Shown piece after piece: positions 35,804-44,854 of a stretch of DNA of 64,000 bases. The stretch spans positions 434,001 through 498,000 of the forward strand of contig NZ_JALGBZ010000003.1 in the NCBI RefSeq assembly GCF_023757625.1. The letters are read 5' to 3'. Position 1 is the stretch's first letter, and every line of letters begins with the position of its first letter. Made by a program: the position numbers and the translations under genes. Below the pieces are notes generated by a model that saw only the letters and a list, made by a program, of their open reading frames with translations, was not told the origin of the DNA and did not search any database. This DNA comes from Halomonas sp. S3-1-1 (lineage in GTDB: Bacteria; Pseudomonadota; Gammaproteobacteria; Pseudomonadales; Halomonadaceae).

Positions 35804-35825
35804 AAGTATAGCCTTTGCTAAGTTT
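35804..35825 (-). promoter_or_regulatory. MntR-like operator upstream of mntABCD
   Basis: On the minus strand AAACTTAGC-AAAG-GCTATACTT. This matches the E. coli MntR box as I remember it (AAACATAGC-N4-GCTATGTTT) at nearly all positions, including the central spacer. It supports manganese as the substrate of the ABC importer. Confidence 0.75.
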
Positions 35826-35932
35826 CCTGCCAGCGGCTTTGCCTGTCAAGCGGTGTGAAAGTGAGAAGAAGTGCCCCGGCCTGGTTATAAAGAGCCGGGG
35901 AAAAGGACCGGGGCAAAGGGCTGGGGAAAGAA

Positions 35933-37303
35933 TCAAGCGCTGCGTGCGGCGAGGCGTCGCTGCTGAAGAGGGCGCACCAGACACCAATCGATGAACAGCA
36001 TGACTAGAATCGCCGCGCCGGTCACCGGAAAGAGAACGCCGCCGACGACGAGAATCGTCAGAATGCCGCGAAAGGCGCGCTTGTCTTGCGGCATCGGCGG
36101 CACGCCCAGGCCGCCTTTCGGGCGGCGCTTCCACCACATGACGCCGGCGCTGACGCACAGCAGGATGATCGCCACGCATACCGCCAGAAAGAGTAGCTGG
36201 TTCGCCAGCCCGAACTGCTGGCCCATGTGCACGTTGATGCCGAACTCCAGCCACCGCCCGAGCGGGCCGTAATCCGCGTAGCTCATGTCCACCAGCGGCT
36301 CGCCGGAGTAGCGGTCCAGATGTACCACCCGCTGCTGGCTCAAATCATTCGGGTAGACTGAGCCGGAGTAGACGCCGGTGACGGTGGTGGGCAGGCTTAC
36401 CGTAAAGCCCGGATGCATCTCCATCGTTTCAAAGGTAGATACCGCCTCGTCCAGGCCGATGCCCGCTTGCTCTGACGGCGTCGAGGTCGATTCGGGAATT
36501 TGCGCTTGCTCCATCGACCAGCTCGTCGTCGTTTCCTCGCTCAGGCGGGCGTCGGACATCGGCACCTCGACGCGAACCCCGGAAGGGTAGCCGAAGTTGT
36601 TGCCGTTGGCCCACTGGTTCACCTGGCCGCCCCACACGCCGGACCAGGGCATGCCGGTGATCGCCAGAAACAGAATGAAGGCACCGACGAACAGCCCCGT
36701 TACCGCGTGCAGGTCGCGCCAGAAAACGCGCTTTTTCGGCGCGCCGCGCACGCTGACCACGCCGCCTTTGGCGTTGCCGCGGGGCCACCACAGATACACG
36801 CCGGTGAGCACCAGCAAAATCGCGAAACCGCCGGTGATCTCGATCAGCTTGCGCGGCGTAGCGCCAAAGAGCTTGAAGCTGTGCAGCTTGCGCACCGTCC
36901 ACATGAGGGTGCTTTGGTCATCCATTGCGCCTAGCACCTCGGCGTTGTAAGGATTCACGTAGACCGCCAGCCGCTCGCCTTCAGTGGTGCTTACGGTGAT
37001 TTCCGCGGAACTCTCTGGCGTTTCCGGATCGGTGTACTTCAATGCCGTCCCCGGGTGAGCGTCCAGGGCGGCGCTTACCAGCGTGGAAGGCGGCTGGGTG
37101 GTTTCCTGCGCTGCTACGCGTTTGACGTCGGCGTGCACGAGCGCGTCGATCTCATCGTGAAACAGGTATAGCGCCCCGGTGATCGAGAGGGTGATCAGAA
37201 AGGGTAGAACCAGAAGGCCTGCGTAGAAGTGCCAGCGCCAGACGGCGCGGTAGAGATCGAACGGCGTTTTCGCCGCCGATCGGGGGTCGACATGAGAAGT
37301 CAT
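35933..37303 (-). CDS. PepSY-TM family membrane protein (PiuB-like)
   Basis: Integral membrane protein of 456 residues. After the N-terminal helix (FYAGLLVLPFLITLSITGALYL) a periplasmic region follows, then HSFKLFGATPRKLIEITGGF with a helix ending in YLWWPRG, DLHAVTGLFVGAFILFLAIT, and HMGQQFGLANQLLFLAV near the end. This pattern is that of PepSY-associated TM proteins, often linked to iron or siderophore uptake and thought to handle electrons at the membrane; the exact role is unknown. ATG 37303 follows GGAG. It lies 115 bases after the DUF2946 gene, which encourages a metal-related role. Confidence 0.85.
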   Translation of the reverse strand: MTSHVDPRSAAKTPFDLYRAVWRWHFYAGLLVLPFLITLSITGALYLFHDEIDALVHADVKRVAAQETTQPPSTLVSAALDAHPGTALKYTDPETPESSAEITVSTTEGERLAVYVNPYNAEVLGAMDDQSTLMWTVRKLHSFKLFGATPRKLIEITGGFAILLVLTGVYLWWPRGNAKGGVVSVRGAPKKRVFWRDLHAVTGLFVGAFILFLAITGMPWSGVWGGQVNQWANGNNFGYPSGVRVEVPMSDARLSEETTTSWSMEQAQIPESTSTPSEQAGIGLDEAVSTFETMEMHPGFTVSLPTTVTGVYSGSVYPNDLSQQRVVHLDRYSGEPLVDMSYADYGPLGRWLEFGINVHMGQQFGLANQLLFLAVCVAIILLCVSAGVMWWKRRPKGGLGVPPMPQDKRAFRGILTILVVGGVLFPVTGAAILVMLFIDWCLVRPLQQRRLAARSA

Positions 37304-37418
37304 CACGGCTCCTGAAGTGCCCGATGGAAGGGGCGCCTGAGTGATAGCGACACGCACCCGTCGGCCAAGGGCGGCCGTCAGGTCGTAAGAATAGGGTCAT
37401 ACAAGCTGGTGGGTGTCG

Positions 37419-37883
37419 TCAGGCGAGCGGCGGGGCGCGGACAGGCGCATGCAGGTAGTTATCGAAGGACGCAAACCCCTGATGCGGCGGCTTTGGCCGC
37501 GGGGCGTGGTGAACGAATGCTTGGCGAGCAATGGCGGGCAAGAACGCATGAGAGGAGGGAAACTGTTGCCACAGCGAGCAGTAGCCGCACTCATGAAACC
37601 AGGTGAAGATGGGCTCAAGCGACTGTTGAGAAACGTGGGTCGAATGATCGTGCGCTGACGGATGGGCGTGATGGTGAGCCGAGGGAGCATCATGCGAGTG
37701 GGCGGCATCGTGGTGACCTGCGTGCTGGTCGTGATGCCCCGCCTGGGATTGGGAAATCAGCGGGCTGATCAGCAGCAACAGCATGGCCGTCAGCGCCGCG
37801 TGAAGCGCGACGCGATACCAACGGCTATGGGCAAAGCGCTGAAGTGGCAAGATGAGTACCCTTGGCAAGAAAGCCACGGTCAA
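37419..37883 (-). CDS. DUF2946-like histidine-rich membrane protein
   Basis: 154 residues with one N-terminal helix (LHAALTAMLLLLISPLI), then a histidine-rich segment of about 45 residues (HHDQHAGHHDAAHSHDAPS and onward), and a CGYCSLW motif (about 98-104) that resembles the Cys-x-x-Cys of DUF2946 proteins. The histidines and the cysteine pair suggest metal binding in the periplasm. DUF2946 genes are often next to copper or iron uptake genes, as recalled; here the PepSY-TM gene follows on the same strand. Whether the metal is copper, iron or zinc cannot be told. Confidence 0.7.
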   Translation of the reverse strand: MTVAFLPRVLILPLQRFAHSRWYRVALHAALTAMLLLLISPLISQSQAGHHDQHAGHHDAAHSHDAPSAHHHAHPSAHDHSTHVSQQSLEPIFTWFHECGYCSLWQQFPSSHAFLPAIARQAFVHHAPRPKPPHQGFASFDNYLHAPVRAPPLA

Positions 37884-38123
37884 GGCGCGGCGCTGTCGAT
37901 AGTGGGCCTTGAGGTGAAAGCGGCCCGGTCAATCGGGCCATGGTAGCGTAAAACGCTCTTTGTTAAGAGATCCTTGGTGTGGCCTTTTGTCCCGGTTCAG
38001 CTACGCACTGCTTTGCGCTTTTGTGGTGCTTTTGCAGCCAAAATAACCCATTTTGGTGCATGCTTTTGGCTAGAGTGAAGGGCGCTGCCCCGGTTAGGAG
38101 CTACCTTGGCCCTTTTCACCATT

Positions 38124-38140
38124 TTGGCGCATAACTTGCA
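38124..38140 (+). promoter_or_regulatory. Sigma-54 promoter of the urease operon
   Basis: TTGGCGC-ATAAC-TTGCA with GG (38126-38127) and GC (38138-38139) exactly 10 bases apart, nearly identical to the urtA promoter. TTTTGGTGCATG near 38052 and TGGTGC-TTTT-GCAGCCA near 38022 resemble NtrC sites. The expected transcription start is near 38151. Confidence 0.85.
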
Positions 38141-38182
38141 TTGTTCAGTAATATGACTCAATCGATTAAAAGCGACCGCCTG

Positions 38183-39067
38183 ATGACGGCACGCGATAGC
38201 AGTGCATCACACCCCCCCTCCGGCCATCGGTTCGACGACCAGCGCCGCTGGGCGGCGTCGCTTGCGCTGCGCTTTGCCCAGCGCGGCGGCGCCACGCGGC
38301 TGATCCAGGCGCGCCACCACGGCCCGCTTCGCGTGCAGCGCCCGTTTTACCCGGAGGGCCGCGGTGAGGCCTGCCACATCTACGTGCTGCACCCGCCTGG
38401 GGGCCTGGTCAGCGGCGATGCGCTGACCATCAGTGCCCATGTGGAGCGCGGCGCCCACGCGCTTTTGACCACGCCGGCCGCCAACAAACTCTACAAGGCG
38501 GACAGTCAGGGCGTGGCCTGGACCCAGCGTACCGAGCTTTGCGTGGAGGACGGCGGAGTACTCGAATGGTTGCCCCAGGAGACCATCGCCTTCGATGGCT
38601 CAAAGGGCGAGCAGCACACCCATATCGCTCTTCACGGCAGCGCCAGATGCCTTGGCTGGGAGGTGATGGCGCTGGGCCGCCCGGCCAGTGCGCTACCGTT
38701 CGTGTCCGGGCGCATCGAGCAGCACTTTCGCCTGACCCTGGACGACAAGCCGCTGTGGCTCGAGCGCCAGCCGCTGGACCCCAACCATCCGCGTTTCGTT
38801 GGTCGCTGGGGCCAGGGCGGGGCCACGGTGCAGGCCACGCTCTGGGCGGTGGGTCTTGAGGACGGCCCTGGCGCCATCGAGGCGCTGCGCGAGCGGCTTC
38901 CGGCCGAGCCGAACTGGGCGGTCACCCTGCGCCATGGCGTGCTGCTGCTGCGCTACCTCGGCGGCTCGCGCTTGGATGCCTGGACGCTTTGCGAGCGGGC
39001 CTGGCGGCTTCTGCGCCCGCGCTTGATCGACCGCGAGGCCCACACGCCGCGCATTTGGCTGACCTGA
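38183..39067 (+). CDS. ureD: Urease accessory protein UreD (UreH)
   Basis: Scaffold protein of the nickel-loading complex with UreF and UreG. The core RLIQARHHGPLRVQRPFYPE, HIYVLHPPGGLVSGDALTIS, then TTPAANKLYKADSQGVAWTQ and LEWLPQETIAFDGS is clear UreD. ATG 38153 is in frame, but the sigma-54 promoter predicts transcription to begin near 38151, which would leave almost no leader. I therefore prefer ATG 38183, giving 294 residues; the ribosome site is weak in both cases. First gene of ureDABC-EFG, 30 bases before ureA. Confidence 0.9.
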   Translation: MTARDSSASHPPSGHRFDDQRRWAASLALRFAQRGGATRLIQARHHGPLRVQRPFYPEGRGEACHIYVLHPPGGLVSGDALTISAHVERGAHALLTTPAANKLYKADSQGVAWTQRTELCVEDGGVLEWLPQETIAFDGSKGEQHTHIALHGSARCLGWEVMALGRPASALPFVSGRIEQHFRLTLDDKPLWLERQPLDPNHPRFVGRWGQGGATVQATLWAVGLEDGPGAIEALRERLPAEPNWAVTLRHGVLLLRYLGGSRLDAWTLCERAWRLLRPRLIDREAHTPRIWLT

Positions 39068-39097
39068 CGCTTCATCTTTTTTAGAGGATAACGCTCC

Positions 39098-39400
39098 ATG
39101 GAACTGACCCCGAGAGACAAGGACAAGCTGCTGCTGTTCTCCGCCGCGCAGTTGGCCGAGCGCCGAAAGGCCCGCGGGCTGAAGCTCAACTACCCGGAAG
39201 CGGTGGCACTGATCAGCTTCGAGATCATGGAAGGTGCCCGCGACGGCAGAAGCGTGGCCGAGCTGATGAGCTTCGGTCGCGAGATATTGACCCGCGATGA
39301 CGTCATGGAGGGCGTGGCCGAGATGGTCGACGAGGTACAGGTCGAGGCGACGTTCCCCGATGGCACGAAACTCGTGACCGTCCACACGCCCATCAACTAG
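39098..39400 (+). CDS. ureA: Urease gamma subunit UreA
   Basis: 100 residues matching UreA over its whole length: [37 protein letters not shown], and the end [14 protein letters not shown]. It forms the trimer of UreABC with the other two subunits. A ribosome site (AGAGGATAAC) lies before the ATG. ureB starts 24 bases later. Confidence 0.97.
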   Translation: MELTPRDKDKLLLFSAAQLAERRKARGLKLNYPEAVALISFEIMEGARDGRSVAELMSFGREILTRDDVMEGVAEMVDEVQVEATFPDGTKLVTVHTPIN

Positions 39401-39423
39401 TGTTTCGCCATTTGGAGGCTGCC

Positions 39424-39744
39424 ATGATTCCCGGTGAGTACCAATTAAGAGAGGGCGAGATCGAGCTGTGCGCCGGCCGCGAGCGCATTACCGTGGAGGT
39501 CGCCAACACCGGCGACCGGCCCATTCAGCTCGGCTCCCATTACCACTTCGCCGAGGCCAATCCGGCGCTTGAGTTCGACCGCGACAAGGCTCGCGGCTTT
39601 CGCCTCGACGTGGCCGCCGGCACCGCGATCCGTTTCGAGCCGGGCCAGAGCCGCGAGGTCACGCTGATTCCGTTCGTCGGCAAGCGCGAGATCTACGGTT
39701 TCCGTGGCGATGTCATGGGTGCGTTGGAGGGAGATAGGCAATGA
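39424..39744 (+). CDS. ureB: Urease beta subunit UreB
   Basis: 106 residues: [38 protein letters not shown], then [20 protein letters not shown] and [11 protein letters not shown] 39424 is preceded by GGAGG with good spacing. Its stop overlaps the ureC start (ATGA). The frame extends upstream to 39400 without a ribosome site. Confidence 0.97.
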   Translation: MIPGEYQLREGEIELCAGRERITVEVANTGDRPIQLGSHYHFAEANPALEFDRDKARGFRLDVAAGTAIRFEPGQSREVTLIPFVGKREIYGFRGDVMGALEGDRQ

Positions 39745-41453
39745 CCACGAACAGGATCAGCCGTCAGGCCTACGCCGACATGTACGGCCCCACTGTAGGC
39801 GACCGCGTACGCCTGGGCGACACCGAGCTCTGGATCGAGGTCGAGCGTGACGCCACCCACTACGGCGAAGAGGTGAAATTCGGCGGCGGCAAGGTGGTGC
39901 GTGATGGCCAGGGCCAGAGCCAGCGCGTCGATGACGCGGTGATGGATACCGTGATCACCAACGCGCTGATTCTCGACTGGTGGGGCATCGTCAAGGCGGA
40001 TGTCGGCCTGAAGGCCGGGCGCATCGCGGCCATCGGCAAGGCGGGCAACCCGGACACCCAGCCGGACGTCGAGATCGTCATCGGCCCGGGCACCGAGGTC
40101 ATCGCCGGCGAGGGCAAGATTCTCACCGCCGGCGGCATCGACGCCCACATCCATTTCATCTGCCCGCAGCAGGTCGAAGAGGCGCTGATGAGCGGCGTGA
40201 CCACCATGCTCGGCGGCGGCACTGGCCCCGCCACCGGCTCGAATGCCACCACTTGTACGCCCGGCGCCTGGCATATCGGCAAGATGCTCCAGGCGGTGGA
40301 TGATCTGCCGATGAACATCGGCCTGCTCGGCAAAGGCAACGCTAGCCTGCCGGAAGGCCTTGAAGCCCAGCTCGACGCCGGGGCCTTGGGGCTCAAGCTT
40401 CACGAGGACTGGGGCACCACGCCCGCCTCCATCGACAATTGCTTGAGCGTTGCCGAAAAGTACGATGTGCAGATCGCGATTCACACCGACACGCTCAACG
40501 AGTCAGGCTTTGTGGAGGATACGCTCGCGGCGTTCAAGGAGCGGGGTATCCACACCTACCATACCGAAGGGGCGGGCGGCGGCCACGCGCCGGATATCCT
40601 GACCGCCTGCGCCAAGGAGTACGTGCTGCCGTCCTCCACCAATCCGACGCGCCCCTACACGGTGAATACCATCGACGAACATCTGGACATGCTGATGGTG
40701 TGCCACCACCTGGACCCGAACATCCCGGAAGACGTGGCCTTCGCCGACTCGCGCATTCGCCGCGAGACCATCGCCGCGGAGGATATTCTGCATGATCTGG
40801 GCGTGATCTCGATGATCGCTTCGGACTCCCAGGCCATGGGCCGGGTGGGCGAAGTGGTCTGCCGTACCTGGCAGACCGCACACAAGATGAAGGTGCAGCG
40901 CGGCCTGCTGCCGGAAGACGAGGCATTGGGTGCTGATAACCTGCGCGCCAAGCGCTATATCGCCAAGTACACCATCAACCCGGCGATCACCCACGGCATC
41001 GCTCATGAAGTGGGTTCTATCGAGGTGGGCAAGCTGGCGGATCTGGTGCTCTGGAAGCCGGCGTTTTTCGGCGTGAAGCCCTCGCTGATCCTGAAAGGCG
41101 GCATGATCGCCGCCGCCCCCATGGGCGATCCCAACGCCTCGATCCCGACGCCCCAGCCGGTGCACTACCGCCACATGTTCGGCGCCTTTGGCCGCGCGGC
41201 GAGCCAGACCCGGCTCAACTTCGTAAGCCAGGCGTCCATCGATGCGGGCATCAAGGAGCGCCTGGGGCTTCAAAGTGAATTGTCCGCGTGCAAGAACGTG
41301 CGCGGCGTGCGCAAGAAGGACATGAAGCTCAACGATGCCTGCCCGGAGCTCAGCGTGGACCCGCAAACGTATGAAGTTCGCTGCGACGGCGAACTGCTGA
41401 CCTGCGAGCCCGCCACGGAGCTTCCGCTGGCGCAGCGGTATCATTTGTTTTGA
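39741..41453 (+). CDS. ureC: Urease alpha (catalytic) subunit UreC
   Basis: Hydrolyses urea to ammonia and carbamate at a dinickel site. The 570-residue protein keeps every active-site residue: His136 and His138 in GIDAHIHFI, the carbamylated Lys219 and His221 in [10 protein letters not shown], His248 in [10 protein letters not shown], His274 in [14 protein letters not shown], flap Cys321 with His322 in [13 protein letters not shown], and Asp362 in [14 protein letters not shown]. Start overlaps the ureB stop. Between ureC and ureE lies an unusual palindromic repeat. Confidence 0.98.
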   Translation: MTTNRISRQAYADMYGPTVGDRVRLGDTELWIEVERDATHYGEEVKFGGGKVVRDGQGQSQRVDDAVMDTVITNALILDWWGIVKADVGLKAGRIAAIGKAGNPDTQPDVEIVIGPGTEVIAGEGKILTAGGIDAHIHFICPQQVEEALMSGVTTMLGGGTGPATGSNATTCTPGAWHIGKMLQAVDDLPMNIGLLGKGNASLPEGLEAQLDAGALGLKLHEDWGTTPASIDNCLSVAEKYDVQIAIHTDTLNESGFVEDTLAAFKERGIHTYHTEGAGGGHAPDILTACAKEYVLPSSTNPTRPYTVNTIDEHLDMLMVCHHLDPNIPEDVAFADSRIRRETIAAEDILHDLGVISMIASDSQAMGRVGEVVCRTWQTAHKMKVQRGLLPEDEALGADNLRAKRYIAKYTINPAITHGIAHEVGSIEVGKLADLVLWKPAFFGVKPSLILKGGMIAAAPMGDPNASIPTPQPVHYRHMFGAFGRAASQTRLNFVSQASIDAGIKERLGLQSELSACKNVRGVRKKDMKLNDACPELSVDPQTYEVRCDGELLTCEPATELPLAQRYHLF

Positions 41454-41486
41454 ATGGTATGGGTCATAAACCCTCGTGACATAAGA

Positions 41487-41583
41487 GCCGGGAGCAGCCC
41501 GTAGAGAGGGTCTTTTGCCAAGGATGGCAAAAGTAGCGTACAGGGAGGTATTCACAGCGCCCTCTCGTAGGGCTGCTCCCGGC
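41487..41583. repeat. Palindromic intergenic repeat (MITE/REP-like) inside the urease operon
   Basis: A perfect 14-bp inverted repeat (GCCGGGAGCAGCCC / GGGCTGCTCCCGGC) bounds 97 bases. The similarity continues inward with GAGAGGG and its complement. Inside is a perfect 9-bp hairpin, CTTTTGCCA-AGGA-TGGCAAAAG, at 41512-41533. The inner sequence also has GTACAGGGAGGTATTCACAG, which I associate with repeats dispersed in marine gammaproteobacteria, from memory only. No coding frame is evident. Confidence 0.7.
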
Positions 41584-41614
41584 GAGCCCCAAAGGCTGTA
41601 ACAGGACGATATCG

Positions 41615-42172
41615 ATGCTTAAATTAATCGAACGCTTAGGCCCCATCGACGAAAGCGCCGCCAGCGATACGCTGACGCTGCCCTTCGAGCTGCGCATTCG
41701 TGGCCGCCTGAAAGCCGAAAGCGACGGTGGCCAGGCGCTGGGGCTGTTTCTGGACCGGGGCCCGGTGCTGCGCAGCGGCGAAGGTCTGAAAGCCGAAAGC
41801 GGCGAGGTGATACGCGTGTGCGCCGCAATCGAGCCGGTAGTGACCGCGCGTGTCTCCAGTGGCCTGCCGCTTGCCCGACTCGCCTACCACCTTGGCAACC
41901 GCCACGTGCAACTGGCGCTGGGTGAAGACGACCAGGGTGGCTGGGTGCGCTTCCCGCCGGATCACGTGCTGGAAGAGCTGGCAACGCTTCTTGGGGCAAC
42001 GCTTGAACACGGTGATGCCACCTTCGACCCGGAGCCCGGCGCCTACCAGCAGTTGGGCCACGCCCATGCTCACGATCACGGCCACCACGACCGGGAAGAA
42101 GATGAGGTAGCGCACGAACCTTCTCACGAGCATTCCCACGAACATGGCCATGACCACACCCATGGCCACTGA
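41615..42172 (+). CDS. ureE: Urease accessory nickel chaperone UreE
   Basis: Nickel metallochaperone of 185 residues. The N-terminal and nickel-binding domains are recognised by LPFELRIRGRLKAESDGG and LAYHLGNRHVQLALGEDD, the latter with the interface histidine. The C-terminal tail (from about 145) is a histidine-aspartate run (GHAHAHDHGHHDREE and later SHEHSHEHGHDHTHGH) that would store nickel. The stop lies inside the ureF coding start, an overlap of 29 bases. The start follows AGGACG. Confidence 0.93.
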   Translation: MLKLIERLGPIDESAASDTLTLPFELRIRGRLKAESDGGQALGLFLDRGPVLRSGEGLKAESGEVIRVCAAIEPVVTARVSSGLPLARLAYHLGNRHVQLALGEDDQGGWVRFPPDHVLEELATLLGATLEHGDATFDPEPGAYQQLGHAHAHDHGHHDREEDEVAHEPSHEHSHEHGHDHTHGH

Positions 42173-42845
42173 GTCTGAAAATGACTTGGCGCTGCTGGGG
42201 CTGTTGCAGCTGGTTAGCCCGGCGCTGCCGATCGGCGCCTTTGCCTTCTCCCAGGGGCTCGAGAGCGCCTTCGAGCTTGGCTGGGTGAGCGATGAAGAGA
42301 GCCTGACCGAGTGGCTTTCCGGGGTGCTCGACGACGGCCTGACGCGCTGCGAACTGCCGGTGATTGCGCGCCTTTTCGAGGCCTTCGAGCGTGGCGACGC
42401 CGCCGACGTTGCCGAGTGGGACGACTGGCTTGCCGCCACCCGGGAAACCGCCGAGCTTGCCGCCGAGGATAGCCGTTTGGGGGCCTCGCTCACGCGCCTG
42501 CTGGCAAGCCTCGAGCTTCTGCCAGGCGATGAGCTACTGCCCAGCGGCGCCGGCTACGTGACGCTTTTTGCCTACACCGCGTTCAAGCGCTCCCTGTGCC
42601 CGCGCCAGGCCCTGCTCGGTTTTGGCTGGGCGTGGCTCGAAAACCAGCTGGCGGTGGCCTGCAAGGCGCTGCCGCTCGGGCACACAGCGGCCCAGCGCAT
42701 CATCGAGCGGCTGCGCCCGGCGGTTTCCCGCGCCGTCGACGAGGCGCTAACCCTTGATGATGATGCGCTCGGCCCGGTGCTGCCCGGCGTGGCGCTGGCC
42801 AGTGCGCTGCACGAAACCCAGTATTCAAGACTTTTTAGAAGCTAG
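42144..42845 (+). CDS. ureF: Urease accessory protein UreF
   Basis: All-helical protein that binds UreD and recruits UreG. 233 residues with LLGLLQLVSPALPIGAFAFS, QGLESAFELGWV and the end GVALASALHETQYSRLFRS, all standard. ATG 42144 lies within ureE; ATG 42162 (MATESENDL) is a possible shorter start. The overlap indicates translational coupling to ureE. Confidence 0.93.
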   Translation: MAMTTPMATESENDLALLGLLQLVSPALPIGAFAFSQGLESAFELGWVSDEESLTEWLSGVLDDGLTRCELPVIARLFEAFERGDAADVAEWDDWLAATRETAELAAEDSRLGASLTRLLASLELLPGDELLPSGAGYVTLFAYTAFKRSLCPRQALLGFGWAWLENQLAVACKALPLGHTAAQRIIERLRPAVSRAVDEALTLDDDALGPVLPGVALASALHETQYSRLFRS

Positions 42846-42881
42846 CGTTTAGAAGCTAATGGACCGATTCAGGAGAACGAC

Positions 42882-43514
42882 ATGACACACTGTTTACGCG
42901 TAGGGGTCGGTGGCCCGGTAGGTTCCGGCAAGACCGCCCTTTTGAAGCAGCTTTGCCTGGCGCTGCGCGATCATTACGACATCGCCGTAGTGACCAACGA
43001 TATCTACACCCGCGAAGACGCGGATTTTCTGCTCAAGCACGACGCCCTGGCGGCGGACCGCATTCTGGGCGTGGAGACCGGCGGCTGCCCGCACACTGCG
43101 ATTCGTGAAGACGCCTCGATGAACCTGGCGGCGATCGACGAGCTGCAGGGCCGCCACCCGGGGTTGGAGCTGGTGCTGGTGGAGTCCGGCGGCGACAACC
43201 TCTCGGCGACCTTCAGCCCGGAGCTTTCCGATCTCACGCTCTACGTGATCGACGTTTCCGCCGGCGACAAGATTCCGCGCAAGGGCGGGCCGGGCATTAC
43301 CAAATCGGATTTGCTGATCATCAACAAGATCGACATCGCCGAGCAGGTACACGCCTCACTGGAGGTGATGGAGCGGGATTCGAAAAAGATGCGCGGCGAG
43401 CGGCCCTTCGTGTTCACCAACCTTTACGACGGTGTTGGGCTCGAGGAGATCATCCGCTTCATTCTGGACAAGGGAATGCTGGAGGAGCGCCGGCCCGAAA
43501 GCGCAAGCGCTTAA
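42882..43514 (+). CDS. ureG: Urease accessory GTPase UreG
   Basis: SIMIBI-class GTPase that drives nickel insertion. 210 residues with the P-loop [27 protein letters not shown], the metal motif [19 protein letters not shown] (Cys-Pro-His), the [19 protein letters not shown] switch and the NKID base-specificity motif. It starts after AGGAG. It is the last gene of the urease operon; the C-terminus beyond the GTPase fold is unremarkable. Confidence 0.97.
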   Translation: MTHCLRVGVGGPVGSGKTALLKQLCLALRDHYDIAVVTNDIYTREDADFLLKHDALAADRILGVETGGCPHTAIREDASMNLAAIDELQGRHPGLELVLVESGGDNLSATFSPELSDLTLYVIDVSAGDKIPRKGGPGITKSDLLIINKIDIAEQVHASLEVMERDSKKMRGERPFVFTNLYDGVGLEEIIRFILDKGMLEERRPESASA

Positions 43515-43649
43515 ACGTCGGGCACAACGTACAGGCAATAAAATGGCTGCCCTGGCCAGGCGGTTAAATGGTCAGAGCAGCCCAAACGGTGCGGCACGTC
43601 CGTGTCCAAATGGGCCGTTCCTGGCCTCAAGATCCCCACAGTGAACCTC

Positions 43650-43693
43650 ACGCCTCTCAATCGCCTTAACCCAAGTTAATAAGAGGCGTTTTA
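43650..43693 (+). terminator. Possible terminator downstream of ureG
   Basis: ACGCCTCT and AGAGGCGT are complementary across a 24-base loop and are followed by TTTAC. The loop is long and the tail weak. The 264-base gap between ureG and the convergent fdsD holds nothing else I can identify. Confidence 0.4.
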
Positions 43694-43778
43694 CACCGTT
43701 TGTAGCCTGCTTAATTCGTTAACCAGCGGTTATGAAAGGGCAAACGCACGCTTTAAGGTTTTTTGACAGCGCTCGTCT

Positions 43779-44021
43779 TCAGCTTGCCTGACGCTCGCTT
43801 AGCCGCTCGGCGAGAAGCGTTGCCGCTTGCCTGGCGACCGGCGAAAAGCCCGTAGGGTCGTTCTGTACGCGTTCGGCCAGGCGCTTTTTCATCGCCCGCG
43901 CCCAGAAGGTTTCGAGATGGCGGCACGTGGCGCTGGCCGCGGTGTCGTCATCGCGCCCGCCGCTCAGGTTGGCGGCGATCTGGTTGACCATGTGAATCAG
44001 GTTGTCGTCGGTGTTCGACAT
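43779..44021 (-). CDS. fdsD: NAD-dependent formate dehydrogenase delta subunit FdsD
   Basis: Small accessory or structural subunit of 80 residues. LIHMVNQIAANLSGGRDDDT and HLETFWARAMKKRLAE match FdsD, with the usual small helical form. ATG 44021 follows GGGAG. It is the last gene of the operon and its start lies 25 bases inside fdhD, so it is coupled to it. Confidence 0.88.
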   Translation of the reverse strand: MSNTDDNLIHMVNQIAANLSGGRDDDTAASATCRHLETFWARAMKKRLAERVQNDPTGFSPVARQAATLLAERLSERQAS

Positions 44022-44854
44022 GACGTTGCTCCCTTTGAAGGTGCCGCGCTCGGGCGGTGATAGATCACGTGGCGGTGGCGGCGGGCAAACCCCACGAGCA
44101 GCAGCTGCGCCGCCTGAGCCTGGCGCACGGCCAGCGCCGTGGCCGCGGAAACCGCCACCAGCGCGCCGATGCCGGCGCTGGCGCACTTGTGCACCATTTC
44201 ATAGCTGGCGCGGCTGGAAACCAGCACGAAGCCGTTGTCGAGCGCCGTTTTCTCGCGGGCCAGCGCACCGATCAGCTTGTCCAGCGCGTTGTGACGGCCT
44301 ACGTCCTCACACACATGGAGAATGTCGCCCTCCACGCTGCACCAGGCGGCGCCGTGCACCGCGCCGGTGGCGGCTTTTAGCGGCTGATGAGCGGAGAAGG
44401 CATCGAGCGCGCGAGCAATGGCGGCGTCCTCGAGGGCCGGCGCGTGAACCTGGGGAATCGGGCGGATCGCCTGGTCGAGCGCTTCGGTGCCGCAAAGCCC
44501 GCAGCCGGTGCGCCCGGTCATGCTGCGCCGGCGCTCCTTGAGCGCCATCAGGCGCTCGGTGGCGATCGTCAGGTGAACGGCCAGGCCGTTTTCCTCCTCA
44601 CGGATCTCCCAGTCGTAGCACTCGTGCGCGTCGGCAATGATCCCTTCGGTCAGGCTAAAGCCGAGCGCCAGATCCCGTAACTCATTCGGGCTTGCCATCA
44701 TCACCGCGTGGGAAATGCCGTTGTAGATCAGCGCGACCGGCACTTCCTCGGCCAACGCGTCCTCATCGACATCGCCCTGCCAGCCGTTTTCGTGGCGCTG
44801 CACCTCGACCGGCAGGCGCGCTAGCGCCTGCTCTTCGCGCTCGGTAGCGCTCAC
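43997..44854 (-). CDS. fdhD: Formate dehydrogenase accessory sulfurtransferase FdhD
   Basis: Transfers sulfur to the molybdenum cofactor of formate dehydrogenase. 285 residues with the Cys-x2-Cys loop GRTGCGLCG that receives the persulfide, NELRDLALGFSLTEGII, and EDVGRHNALDKLIGAL with VSSRASYEMVHK, all conserved. The start overlaps the fdsA stop by four bases. The last 20 residues run into fdsD in another frame and are not part of the conserved fold. Confidence 0.94.
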   Translation of the reverse strand: MSATEREEQALARLPVEVQRHENGWQGDVDEDALAEEVPVALIYNGISHAVMMASPNELRDLALGFSLTEGIIADAHECYDWEIREEENGLAVHLTIATERLMALKERRRSMTGRTGCGLCGTEALDQAIRPIPQVHAPALEDAAIARALDAFSAHQPLKAATGAVHGAAWCSVEGDILHVCEDVGRHNALDKLIGALAREKTALDNGFVLVSSRASYEMVHKCASAGIGALVAVSAATALAVRQAQAAQLLLVGFARRHRHVIYHRPSAAPSKGATSCRTPTTT

